Positions 43,547 through 52,833 of a DNA stretch of 64,000 nucleotides are shown one piece after another. This DNA comes from CAIKXD01 sp035439485 (lineage in GTDB: Bacteria > Bacteroidota > Bacteroidia > UBA4408). The stretch lies in the NCBI GenBank assembly GCA_035439485.1, contig DAORKI010000001.1, positions 77,044 to 141,043 of the forward strand, given 5' to 3'. Position numbers and translations under genes: made by a program. Under the pieces are notes generated by a model. That model made no database searches. It was given only the letters and a program-made list of their open reading frames with translations, and was not told the DNA's origin. Numbering within the stretch: the stretch's first letter is position 1; each line of letters begins with the position of its first letter.

Positions 43547-46500
43547 ATGAAATCTATACTAATTAATTTGATTATTCTTATCATTATTATTCCTTTTTCG
43601 GCATTTTCCCAATCCAAAATTTGGGGTATTACGAACCAAGGGGGTAGCAGTACTATTGGCACAATTTATAATACAAATAACGATGGAACCAATCAAGCTT
43701 TGTTAAATGAGTTTACAGCAAATTATCCAGGGAGTAAGCCTCAAGGAGATTTAATAGAAATTAGTAATAAACTTTATGGCCTTACAAAAGATGGTGGAAG
43801 TTCCAATGCAGGAGTTTTGTTTAGCTACGATTTAATTTCAAACCAATATGCATTGCTGTACAGCTTCGATGGCTCATTAAATGGAGCTAATCCTACTGGT
43901 GGTTTGATGCTTGCTAATAATGGTTTGTTGTATGGTGTGACATCAAAAGGTGGGTTGAACAATGGTGGCATTATATTTTCATTTAATACTACAACGAGTA
44001 CCTTTGTAAAATTATATGATTTTACTTTTGCATCAGGTATTGAACCTGACGGAGGCTTAGTGGAACAAACCAATGGAGAATTATTTGGAGTTACATACAG
44101 AGGCGGGGTAAACGATAAAGGGGTAATTTTTAAATTTACCATAGCAGGTAATTCTTACCAAAATTTATTTAACTTCAATGCCCTCAATGGAGAGAATCCA
44201 AGAGGTAGTTTGGTTGTTACACCTAATGGTTATTTAATGGGATTAACCACAAATGGTGGAGTAAACAGCAAGGGTGTTGTATATGGTTATAGGGTAAGTT
44301 CAGGAATATTTACCAAACATATTGATTTAAGCTCCTTGAGTGGTGGAAACCCTGAAGGGAGTTTAATTTATCATCCTATTACAGCAAAGTGTTATGGCTT
44401 AGCGGCTCAAGATGGTGTTAATGGACAAGGAACTATGTTTGAATTAGATACCAATGGTACATCTTTTTTGAAGCTTTATGATTTTCAACAATTAACAGGA
44501 GGGCATCCCAAAGGTAAACTATCACTTGCATCTGGAAATAAATTTGCTGGTAATACTTATGATGGAGGTCCAGCCAATTATGGTACTGTATTTACTATTG
44601 GTTTAAATGGGGCAAATTATAACGCAGGCGGCATTTATGATTTTTTTGGAGTTGGTGCAAATCCATTTGGAGGATTATTATTATCATCAAGCCAAGGTAA
44701 GTATTACAGTTTAACAAGCAGCGGGGGAAACACATCTAACGGCATGTTAGTGAGTATAGATACGGCTACCTTAACCATTACATCAGTCTTTTCATTCAAT
44801 GACGCAGGAATTGATGGAGGCTTTCCTGTTGGAGGCATTATGAAAGCAAGCAATGGAAGGGTGTACGGAACAGCCAGCAAAGGAGGTACGAATGGAAAGG
44901 GTATAGCTTTTCAGTTAGATGCTAATGGCAATAGCTTTGTTAAAATTGCAGAATTTAATGGAACAACTGGCTCTGATCCACGTGGCAACTTAATTGAAGT
45001 TAGTACTGGAAAATTTATTGGAATGACTTTCGATGGTGGTACTTTTAATTTTGGATCTATATATGAAATTGATGCTTCACTTCCATTCCCTTCAACTCCT
45101 ATTCAAAAATTAGCATTAAGCAGTGGTTTGGGAACTTATCCAAGAGGAGGATTAATCAAAGCAAATAATGGTAAATTTTATGGACTAACTTCCGCTGGTG
45201 GAGTTAATAATGATGGCGTTTTGTTTGAATATAATCCACTAACAAACAATTATATTAAACGACATGAGTTTTCTTCCTTCACAAGTGGTAGCGCTCCTGT
45301 GGGGAACTTAGTTCAAGCTGCTAATGGCAACTTATATGGGTTTACATCAGCTGGAGGTGCTAATGGTGGAGGCGTTATTTTTAAATATAATCCTACTGAT
45401 TCTTCCTTTACCAAAGTATACGATTTTTCAGCAGGTACCGGAATATCTCCTGAAGGAAGCTTGATGTATGAATTTTCAAGTAATTTTTTGTATGGAATGA
45501 CTAAATTAGGCGGTGTTAACTCAAAAGGAGTTGTTTTTAATTTTAATCCTTTGACTAATGCTTACTTTCCTATTTTTCATTTTGGAGGATTAAATGGTGA
45601 ATACCCAGTAGGAAAATTAATAAAATCTGATAATAGTAAATTGTATGGAACAACAGAGTTTGGCGGTACAAATGACCAAGGGGTGTTTTTTGAGATAGCC
45701 AGCGGAAATATTTACGCTAAGATATTTGATTTTAATTCAATCAATGGGTCTAAAGCGCAATCGGAATTGTTGTTGATGAATTGCGATGCACCAGTGATTA
45801 CATCGCAACCAAGTAGCATTAATTCATGTCCGAATAACAATGTAAGTTTTACAGTTAGTGCAACCGGAGCTCTTAATTACAATTGGTATAAAAATGGAGT
45901 TGTTATCCCAACAGCGAGCACTTCAACTTTAAATTTAAGTAATGTTACTGTTGCCGATAATGGAATTTACCACTGTGTAATTAATAATAACTGCGGTTTT
46001 GTAATTACTCAATTTGTTAAGCTGACCATAGTAAGTAAACCAGCATCTAACATCACAGTTTTTGGCCCTTCAGCCTTTTGTGATGGCAATTTTAATACAG
46101 AATTAAGTACAGTGTTTAACCCACTTTACAGTTATCAATGGAATCTTAATGGAAATCCAATTGTAGGGGCAAACTCTAATATAATTAATCCAACTCAAAC
46201 AGGAAACTATACTTTAACGGTGAGCAGTGGAGTTGGTTGTGATAGTACTTCATTACCACAAACCATTACTGTTGTAGCCAATGTTGCTGGTACTCCATCT
46301 GTCACTATTACTCCTAACACGGATTTAATATGTGGCATTACAAGTCTTAATTTTACTTCTGATACCTCTATAGTTGGTATTAATCCTTATTGCGAATGGA
46401 AGAAAAATGGTATAGTTGTGGCTAACGGGGTTAATACACTCAGTTATTCAGGTTCGGTTCAAAACAACGATCAAATTACGCTCGAAATTATTCCAAATTT

Positions 46501-48466
46501 ATGCCCTAGTGATGTGGTTATTTCTAATACAGTTTATATTATTGACACATGTGCAGCCTTAACAATAAACATTGATTCTTTATCATCAAATAGTTTTTGT
46601 GCTGGGCAAACAGCAAGTGTTTATTATCATGCAAGTAGTAATTTTTTAAATGGAAATGTGCTCTCTGTACAACTTTCAGACGCCAATGGAAGTTTTACTA
46701 ATCCAACAATAATAGGCACCTTATCGAGTGTTTTATACCAAGGCAGCATTAATGTAGTGATCCCTGCAACTGCAAATGGAACAGGTTATAGAATGCGAGT
46801 TAACGCATCACTGCCATTGAATACAGGCATCGATAATGGGATTAATTTATATATTGCTCCTCAAAATTTTAATATGAGTTATGTGGTTAGTCCGGGTGCT
46901 CCACTTACAGTTCAGCCATTTAGTGCAACTTTTCAAAACAATACACCTAATGCATCTTTATATAATTTTGATTGGCATTTTGGAGATGGAACTTTTTTAT
47001 ATAATGCCCCATTAAATTATACACATACCTATTTATATAACGGTGTTTATCAAACCGCATTGGTTGCTACTGACATAGTATCGGGTTGTACTGATACACT
47101 TTACGATCAAAATAATAGTAATCATAAGGTAATTTGCAATGACCCAAGTATAAACAATTGTACACAAATCGTAAATATTACACCTAATGGCCTAGTAAAC
47201 TCTTGTGCTGGAGGTCATGTGCTATTAGCATGCAATCAAGCTCCTAATTATAGTTATCAATGGAGTAGGAATGGGGTTTTGTTACCAGGCGAAAATACCT
47301 TTCAGTTAAATGTTACATTAGCAGGCTTTTACACTGCAACTGTTTTCTTAAATGGAGCATGCCCAGTGACCTCAAATCCGGTTCAAGTTAATTTTAATAA
47401 TCCAGCTCCCAATCCACCTACAATTTCACTCACAGGAGGTTCTGCTTCAAATTGTGGAACTAATAATGGAATATTAACTGCGAATGGATCGTTTTCATCT
47501 TACATTTGGAGTACAGGTGAAAGTGGAAATTCAATTAATATTAATTCGGCTGGAACTTATACGGTTATTGGACAAGGTGCGCAAGGTTGCGATGCAGTTT
47601 CAGCCCCATTTGTAGTTAATGGTCAAGCAATACCTATCCCTGAAATTTGCACAGTTACTGCAACTGAAGATGATTCGCATCATTTAGTGATTTTTTACAA
47701 GCCACAAAGTGCAGTGATTGATTCATTTATTATAATGAAAGATAGTTTAAACAATGGAAATTATACCAGAGCTGGGGCTTTAAGCTATATTGAATTGAGT
47801 GAATACGAAGACCCAAATAGTAATCCACAATTGGTGGCATCAACTTATATGGTAATTGCTAAAGATACTTGTGGAGGTTTGTCAGTGCCAAGTGCACCAG
47901 TACGTCCAATATTTTTACAAGTGCAGGCTAATATTGGAATTCAAAGGTGGTTGAATTGGAATCAATACATCAGTCAAACCCAAAACATTCAAACCTATGT
48001 AATCTATAGAGGCATTGATTTGTTAAATCTTGATTCAATTACAAGTATTAGTGCACCAGCAAATGGCTATTTGGATAGTCCTCCAGGTATTAACTTTGTT
48101 TATCGTGTAGAAGCCATTTTGCAAAACGAATGTGAAGGTACTAGAGCTGCACGTAGAGGCAGTATTTCTAATGGAAATGGAAATTTAGCACCAAGTAATC
48201 CTGATGGAATCCATCAATTGAATCAAGAAGTTTTTAATTTTGAACTATACCCAAATCCCAACAATGGTCTGTTTACTTTAGTATTAGCCAATAATAAACC
48301 TGCGGAAGTTAATATTTACGATATCACTGGTAAACTGCTTATGCAAGAAAAGCTTATAGCCAAAATTAACAATGTGAATATGCAAGGTTTAAGCAAAGGA
48401 ACATACTTGATTAAGGTCACCGATAACAGCGGTTATTCTAAACAACAATTGGTTTTGGTAAATTAA
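43547..48466 (+). CDS. GloVer tandem-repeat secreted protein with Ig-like, PKD and T9SS domains
   Basis: A 1639-residue exported protein. After the signal peptide (to ~22, SAFSQ) there are 14 repeats of about 52 residues (~25-740) carrying the GloVer pattern: 'nGkLYGvTssGGvNnkGviFkynp...y.kly.F....G..P.GsL'. Repeats 7-10 are the least regular. Next are an Ig-like domain (~745-830), beta-sandwich regions, a PKD domain (~1103-1190, with NFDWHFGDGTF), a region with ECEGTRAARRGSISNGNGN (~1530-1550) and a T9SS type A sorting domain (~1562-1639, YPNPNNGLFTLVL). The C-terminal ~540 residues are homologous throughout to those of the LRR protein at 49559. Function is unknown; probably a surface or secreted binding protein. 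Confidence 0.88.
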   Translation: MKSILINLIILIIIIPFSAFSQSKIWGITNQGGSSTIGTIYNTNNDGTNQALLNEFTANYPGSKPQGDLIEISNKLYGLTKDGGSSNAGVLFSYDLISNQYALLYSFDGSLNGANPTGGLMLANNGLLYGVTSKGGLNNGGIIFSFNTTTSTFVKLYDFTFASGIEPDGGLVEQTNGELFGVTYRGGVNDKGVIFKFTIAGNSYQNLFNFNALNGENPRGSLVVTPNGYLMGLTTNGGVNSKGVVYGYRVSSGIFTKHIDLSSLSGGNPEGSLIYHPITAKCYGLAAQDGVNGQGTMFELDTNGTSFLKLYDFQQLTGGHPKGKLSLASGNKFAGNTYDGGPANYGTVFTIGLNGANYNAGGIYDFFGVGANPFGGLLLSSSQGKYYSLTSSGGNTSNGMLVSIDTATLTITSVFSFNDAGIDGGFPVGGIMKASNGRVYGTASKGGTNGKGIAFQLDANGNSFVKIAEFNGTTGSDPRGNLIEVSTGKFIGMTFDGGTFNFGSIYEIDASLPFPSTPIQKLALSSGLGTYPRGGLIKANNGKFYGLTSAGGVNNDGVLFEYNPLTNNYIKRHEFSSFTSGSAPVGNLVQAANGNLYGFTSAGGANGGGVIFKYNPTDSSFTKVYDFSAGTGISPEGSLMYEFSSNFLYGMTKLGGVNSKGVVFNFNPLTNAYFPIFHFGGLNGEYPVGKLIKSDNSKLYGTTEFGGTNDQGVFFEIASGNIYAKIFDFNSINGSKAQSELLLMNCDAPVITSQPSSINSCPNNNVSFTVSATGALNYNWYKNGVVIPTASTSTLNLSNVTVADNGIYHCVINNNCGFVITQFVKLTIVSKPASNITVFGPSAFCDGNFNTELSTVFNPLYSYQWNLNGNPIVGANSNIINPTQTGNYTLTVSSGVGCDSTSLPQTITVVANVAGTPSVTITPNTDLICGITSLNFTSDTSIVGINPYCEWKKNGIVVANGVNTLSYSGSVQNNDQITLEIIPNLCPSDVVISNTVYIIDTCAALTINIDSLSSNSFCAGQTASVYYHASSNFLNGNVLSVQLSDANGSFTNPTIIGTLSSVLYQGSINVVIPATANGTGYRMRVNASLPLNTGIDNGINLYIAPQNFNMSYVVSPGAPLTVQPFSATFQNNTPNASLYNFDWHFGDGTFLYNAPLNYTHTYLYNGVYQTALVATDIVSGCTDTLYDQNNSNHKVICNDPSINNCTQIVNITPNGLVNSCAGGHVLLACNQAPNYSYQWSRNGVLLPGENTFQLNVTLAGFYTATVFLNGACPVTSNPVQVNFNNPAPNPPTISLTGGSASNCGTNNGILTANGSFSSYIWSTGESGNSININSAGTYTVIGQGAQGCDAVSAPFVVNGQAIPIPEICTVTATEDDSHHLVIFYKPQSAVIDSFIIMKDSLNNGNYTRAGALSYIELSEYEDPNSNPQLVASTYMVIAKDTCGGLSVPSAPVRPIFLQVQANIGIQRWLNWNQYISQTQNIQTYVIYRGIDLLNLDSITSISAPANGYLDSPPGINFVYRVEAILQNECEGTRAARRGSISNGNGNLAPSNPDGIHQLNQEVFNFELYPNPNNGLFTLVLANNKPAEVNIYDITGKLLMQEKLIAKINNVNMQGLSKGTYLIKVTDNSGYSKQQLVLVN

Positions 48467-48585
48467 AAATTTCAAAATTGCACAATACTATCACTTTAGA
48501 ATTTAATTGTAAATTAGGTGATTGAAGTGAGTTTTGCTAAATCAAGAAAAACATCAAAAAAATTTTTGTTTGTAAGATAATTTCA

Positions 48586-48593
48586 TATATTTG
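48586..48593 (+). promoter_or_regulatory. -7 promoter element for the coiled-coil repeat gene
   Basis: TATATTTG matches TAnnTTTG, with TTTG motifs at 48565-48568 and 48569-48572 that could serve as the -33 element (17 to 20 bp spacer), the best-formed promoter seen in the window. Confidence 0.6.
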
Positions 48594-48637
48594 ACCTATA
48601 AAAAGGCTAAATATTTATATAAATCTTATTTGACAAA

Positions 48638-49441
48638 ATGAAAAAGAACTCGATTTCCACCGTTTTAGGTTTCATTGTTTTTTTAACAATGAATAGTATT
48701 GTTTTTAATTCCAAAGCTCAAACTGCTAATAACAGTTCAGCTGCCGTGGCTACACCTGTACCTGCACAGCCTAGCAATGTTCAAACTGCAAAGCCAATGA
48801 GTGAAGAAGAAAGAAAAGCGCAAGGAGAGAAAATGAAGGCAGACAGAGAAATGAACATGAAAATGGGGCAACTCAATAAAGAAATACAAGAAGCTGAAAA
48901 GGCAGGCAAAGCCGATTCTCCTGAAATAGTTGCAAAAAAAGCTGAATTAAAGAAGTTGCAGGATGAGAGAAGAGAAAAAATGATGAAAGAGCGTGCTGCA
49001 AATCCTCCGGCAGGCCAGCAAGAAATGATTAAAATTAATCAACTTAACAAAGAAATACAGGAAGCTGAAAAAGCCGGAAAAGCTGATGCGCCTGAAACCG
49101 TTGCCAAGAAAGCAGAGGTCAAAAAATTGCAAGAAGAACGTAATAAAAAACTAATGGCCGAGAGGGAGAAAATGATGAAAGAGCGCCCAATGCCAACTCC
49201 TGAAGAAATAGAGGCCAACAAAAAAATGGGACAGCTCAATAAAGAAATTAAAGATGCCGAAAAAGAAGGCAAAGGCGACACTCCTGAAATTATAGCGAAA
49301 AAAGCAGAATTAAAAAAAATGCAAGATGCTCGCATTGAAAAAATGAAAGCTGATAGAGAGAAAAAAATGAAAGAGCAGCAACAAGTTCAATCTAAACCAA
49401 GTGAGGCAAAGCCTTCCACAGTAGAAACACCAAAAAAGTAG
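48638..49441 (+). CDS. Exported highly charged three-repeat coiled-coil protein
   Basis: The 267-residue protein has a signal peptide (KKNSISTVLGFIVFLTMNSIVF...SKAQ, to ~28) and an Ala/Pro/Thr-rich spacer, then an almost purely Lys/Glu/Ala/Met region. It contains three copies of a 35-residue unit at residues 78-112, 135-169 and 199-233 (nt 48869, 49040, 49232). The core is QLNKEIQEAEKAGKAD, then PE-(I/T)-(V/I)-AKKAE and KKLQ. Each unit has heptad-like spacing and should form an alpha-helical hairpin; linkers rich in KMMKERP and KMKADR separate them. The C-terminus is Lys/Pro/Ser-rich. There is no sorting domain. I do not recognise the family. It lies between two large surface-protein genes and has its own promoter and terminator. 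Confidence 0.8.
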   Translation: MKKNSISTVLGFIVFLTMNSIVFNSKAQTANNSSAAVATPVPAQPSNVQTAKPMSEEERKAQGEKMKADREMNMKMGQLNKEIQEAEKAGKADSPEIVAKKAELKKLQDERREKMMKERAANPPAGQQEMIKINQLNKEIQEAEKAGKADAPETVAKKAEVKKLQEERNKKLMAEREKMMKERPMPTPEEIEANKKMGQLNKEIKDAEKEGKGDTPEIIAKKAELKKMQDARIEKMKADREKKMKEQQQVQSKPSEAKPSTVETPKK

Positions 49442-49453
49442 TTAATTTTAAAC

Positions 49454-49500
49454 ATCAGGTTGCAACCATTTTACATGTATTTGCAACCTGATTGTTGTTT
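49454..49500 (+). terminator. Intrinsic terminator after the coiled-coil gene
   Basis: Perfect 12-bp arms ATCAGGTTGCAA (49454-49465) and TTGCAACCTGAT (49481-49492) with a 15-nt loop, followed by a moderately T-rich tail. It lies 13 bp after the stop codon. Confidence 0.78.
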
Positions 49501-49558
49501 AATTTTAGGCTTTTCAATTAGGTTTGCCTACATTTTAACGCTAAAGCTAATATCATTC

Positions 49559-52500
49559 ATGAAAATTTCATTCTCCACCACATTCATAAAATTAGTTTTA
49601 GTACATATTTTTTTGTCTATAAGCTTGCTTTTAAAAGCACAAATTGTAAACATTCCAGATGCCAATTTTAAAGCAGCTTTAGTTGGAAACAACTTAATTA
49701 ATACTAATTTTGATACTGAAATTCAAGTGAGTGAGGCTGCTGCTTTTTCAGGAGCAATAGATGTTAGTAATTTAGGCATATCTAGTTTAATTGGGATTGA
49801 AGCATTTACCTCCATTACAGATTTAAACTGTAGTAATAATAGTATAGAGACACTTGACATTTCATTAAATGTATCACTACTAAATTTGGTATGCGCCTAT
49901 AATCAAATTCATACATTAAATCTAAGCAACAATGCTAACTTAAAATTAATCAATTGTGCATCCAATCAAATTAGTGTTTTAAACTTAGCATTAAATTACC
50001 AGTTAAGAAATATTAGGTGCGATGATAATCCTATTAATAATCTTGATTTGAGTTCAAACACACTTATAAATGCCTTATACTGTAATAGTCTTAATTTATT
50101 TTATTTGGATGTTTCTGGTTTAGATAGTTTAGCGTATTTTGAATGTTCCAATAATTCGCAAATTACAGTCATAAATATGCAGAATGGAAACAATGCCAAT
50201 TTATTATTGTTTTCATGCCTTGGTTGCCCAGCCTTAATATGCCTTCAAGTAGATAATGCATCATTTATGAACACCAATTGGGCTGCAGCGATTGATGGAA
50301 TAGCTTCATATAGTACGAGTTGCTCCTGCACCATTAATATACCAGATCCTAATTTCAAAGCGGCACTATTGGCAAATACTAATATTAATACTAATGCAGA
50401 TGCTGAAATTCAATGTAGCGAAGCAAATTCATACAGTGGAGCTATAAATGTAGATAACTTAGGAATAACAGACCTCACTGGGATAGCATCATTTTCTCAA
50501 ATTGATACTTTAATCTGTACCAATAACCTTTTGACCAATTTAGATATTTCATCAAATACTCAATTAATTTATTTGTGTTTTAGTAATAATCAATTAACTA
50601 ACATAGATGTTTCTTCGAACACTATGCTGGTTGAATTATGCGGTCAATTTAATCAACTTTCATCTATTGATGTATCTACAAATACAGCTTTAAAATATTT
50701 ATATTTATCATCAAATCAACTCTCTTCCTTAGATGTTTCAAATAATACCTCCTTGTGGTATTTGGCATGTTCAATTAATAATATTTCAAGTTTAGATTTA
50801 ACCAATTGCCCTGAGTTATTTGAAATTAATTGTTCAAATAATCAAATTACTAGTTTAGATTTTTCAAATAATACAGATATGTATTATGTATACTGCGATA
50901 ATAATTTAATGACAAGTATTGACCTTTCATTAGATACTTCACTAGTAATATTGAATTGTAACAATAATAACCTCAGCTATTTGAATATACAGAATGGAAA
51001 TAATATTGACTTTACTGCATTTAATGCTACAAATAACGCTAACTTAACTTGCATTCAAGTTGATGACCCTGCTTACATGATTGCTAATTGGATAGGAAGT
51101 ATTGATGGAAGCGCATCATATAGTACAAACTGTGCAACCTGTGGCGTATTACCTACACCACAATTCATTGTAAATACCAACAATATTACCACTGCGCCTG
51201 CCAATGTTATTTTTACAAATACCACATCCAATGCAGGATTGTATGATTTTAATTGGCATTTTGGGGATGGTGGAGCCATAGATAATGATAATACAACTGT
51301 AAATTATACCTATAACTATAATGGCAACTTTAATGTTAGCTTAACACTAACTGAACCATCAACTGGTTGTACAAGCACCAACTATGATCCAAATAATAGT
51401 GCCCAAACCATAGTTTGTAATGTGCCAACGGGCAATGTTTGCGGATTTACTCCTATTGTGAGTCCAAATGGATTAATCAATGCTTGCAATGGAAACGAGG
51501 TAATATTAACTTTGAACCCAGGGTCGTATCCTACTGGTTCAATTATACAATGGAATAAGAATGGAGTAACTATTATTGGGGAGAATTTTCCTGAATTACG
51601 TGTTACTGATGATGCTTATTACACTGTAACCGTTTTTAATGCTTCTGGTTGTCCTGTTGTTAGTGACCCAGTTCAAGTTCAATTTAATTTGCCAGCCCTT
51701 ACGGCACCAACCATTAGTCAAACAGGTACAAGCGGTCCTTGTGGTTTTACTAATGTAACCCTAACTGCTAATGGAAGTTTTGCGACCTATTTATGGAATA
51801 ATGGGCAAACAGGGAGCAGCATAAGTGTAACACAAGCTGGCAATTATTCAGTAATTGGACAAGGAGGAGTAGGTTGCAACTATAGCTCAGTGATTTACCC
51901 TGTTTCAACAAGCAGCTTTGCAAGCCCCGAAATATGTATGGTAGATGTAGATTCGGTTAATAATCATTCTGTAATAGTTTGGGAAAAACCAATTTTGACA
52001 GGTATCTTAGGATTTGGTATTTACAAAGAAACTTCTCTTTATTCAGAAAATTTTCAGCAAATAGCGATTGTTCCATACGATTCTTTAAGTGAGTATATCG
52101 ATATAAACTCAGATGCAAGCATAATTGCAGAAAGATACCTTTTGACAATAATTGATAATTGTGGGGGAGAAAGTGCTCCATCATTACCAGCCAGAGCCAT
52201 GGGCTTAAAAGTTTATCCTGGAATTAATAATCAACGTGTATTAACATGGAATTACTATGTTTCGAGTGCACAAAATTTTATAGAGTATAATATCTACTCT
52301 GGTTCAAGCATTAATAATTTGAACTTTCTAACTACTGTCCCAGCGAGCATCAATAGCAATTACATAGATGCTAACCCATCATTTGGTGTAAACACCGTTT
52401 ATAGAATTACTGCCAATATGATAATTCCTTGCGAATCGACAAGGGCAGCAAGAACAAGAAGTATATCAAATGGCAACGGTAATTTTTTAACACCATACAC

Positions 52501-52786
52501 AGTAACAGCTTTAGAGGAAAGTATGAATTCCAACAACTTAGCTATGGCCATTGTTCCAAATCCAACTAATGGGATTTTTAAATTAAGTTTTGAAAATCAT
52601 AGTTTATTATATCAAGGCCATATATATGTGTTCGATATGTTTGGAAATATAGTTTTTAATCAAGCAATCAATAAGACCAATCAAATTGAAGTTAACTTGA
52701 CTTCATTAGCAAATGGTGTATACAATGCAAAATTTGTGAGTGGTAATAAAATAGTAAACAAAAAATTAGTGATTAACAAGGAATAA
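49559..52786 (+). CDS. Two-module LRR protein with PKD, beta-sandwich and T9SS domains
   Basis: A 1075-residue exported protein. The ATG at 49559 gives a signal peptide (MKISFSTTFIKLV...LLLKAQ); an in-frame upstream extension lies over the terminator and is rejected. Two LRR modules follow: one at ~29-257 beginning IVNIPDANFKAALVGN, one at ~258-525 beginning INIPDPNFKAALLANTN. Each has a cap with INTN.D.EIQ.SEA, then repeats of the form L..LDvSsNt.L..L.C..NQ, and ends with ..C-(I/L)-QVD(N/D)..FM.. NW.A.ID. Then come a PKD domain (~530-620, DFNWHFGDGGA), beta-rich regions, CESTRAARTRSISNGNGN (~960) and a T9SS domain (~998-1075, PNPTNGIFKLSF). The C-terminal half parallels that of the GloVer protein at 43547, and the LRR modules parallel those of the giant protein at 52834. 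Confidence 0.88.
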   Translation: MKISFSTTFIKLVLVHIFLSISLLLKAQIVNIPDANFKAALVGNNLINTNFDTEIQVSEAAAFSGAIDVSNLGISSLIGIEAFTSITDLNCSNNSIETLDISLNVSLLNLVCAYNQIHTLNLSNNANLKLINCASNQISVLNLALNYQLRNIRCDDNPINNLDLSSNTLINALYCNSLNLFYLDVSGLDSLAYFECSNNSQITVINMQNGNNANLLLFSCLGCPALICLQVDNASFMNTNWAAAIDGIASYSTSCSCTINIPDPNFKAALLANTNINTNADAEIQCSEANSYSGAINVDNLGITDLTGIASFSQIDTLICTNNLLTNLDISSNTQLIYLCFSNNQLTNIDVSSNTMLVELCGQFNQLSSIDVSTNTALKYLYLSSNQLSSLDVSNNTSLWYLACSINNISSLDLTNCPELFEINCSNNQITSLDFSNNTDMYYVYCDNNLMTSIDLSLDTSLVILNCNNNNLSYLNIQNGNNIDFTAFNATNNANLTCIQVDDPAYMIANWIGSIDGSASYSTNCATCGVLPTPQFIVNTNNITTAPANVIFTNTTSNAGLYDFNWHFGDGGAIDNDNTTVNYTYNYNGNFNVSLTLTEPSTGCTSTNYDPNNSAQTIVCNVPTGNVCGFTPIVSPNGLINACNGNEVILTLNPGSYPTGSIIQWNKNGVTIIGENFPELRVTDDAYYTVTVFNASGCPVVSDPVQVQFNLPALTAPTISQTGTSGPCGFTNVTLTANGSFATYLWNNGQTGSSISVTQAGNYSVIGQGGVGCNYSSVIYPVSTSSFASPEICMVDVDSVNNHSVIVWEKPILTGILGFGIYKETSLYSENFQQIAIVPYDSLSEYIDINSDASIIAERYLLTIIDNCGGESAPSLPARAMGLKVYPGINNQRVLTWNYYVSSAQNFIEYNIYSGSSINNLNFLTTVPASINSNYIDANPSFGVNTVYRITANMIIPCESTRAARTRSISNGNGNFLTPYTVTALEESMNSNNLAMAIVPNPTNGIFKLSFENHSLLYQGHIYVFDMFGNIVFNQAINKTNQIEVNLTSLANGVYNAKFVSGNKIVNKKLVINKE

Positions 52787-52833
52787 TCTGAATCATTATT
52801 AGAAGAAAAAATTATTAGTGTAAAAAAAATAAT

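Noticed and set aside
48947..49335. Minus-strand hydrophobic frames opposite the coiled-coil repeat gene
   Set aside because: The reverse complement of Lys/Glu/Ala-rich codons yields Phe/Leu/Ser-rich frames; they repeat with the sense-strand units and have no independent support.
49460..49558. In-frame N-terminal extension of the LRR protein starting at 49460
   Set aside because: It lies over a perfect 12-bp stem terminator, and the ATG at 49559 begins a normal signal peptide.
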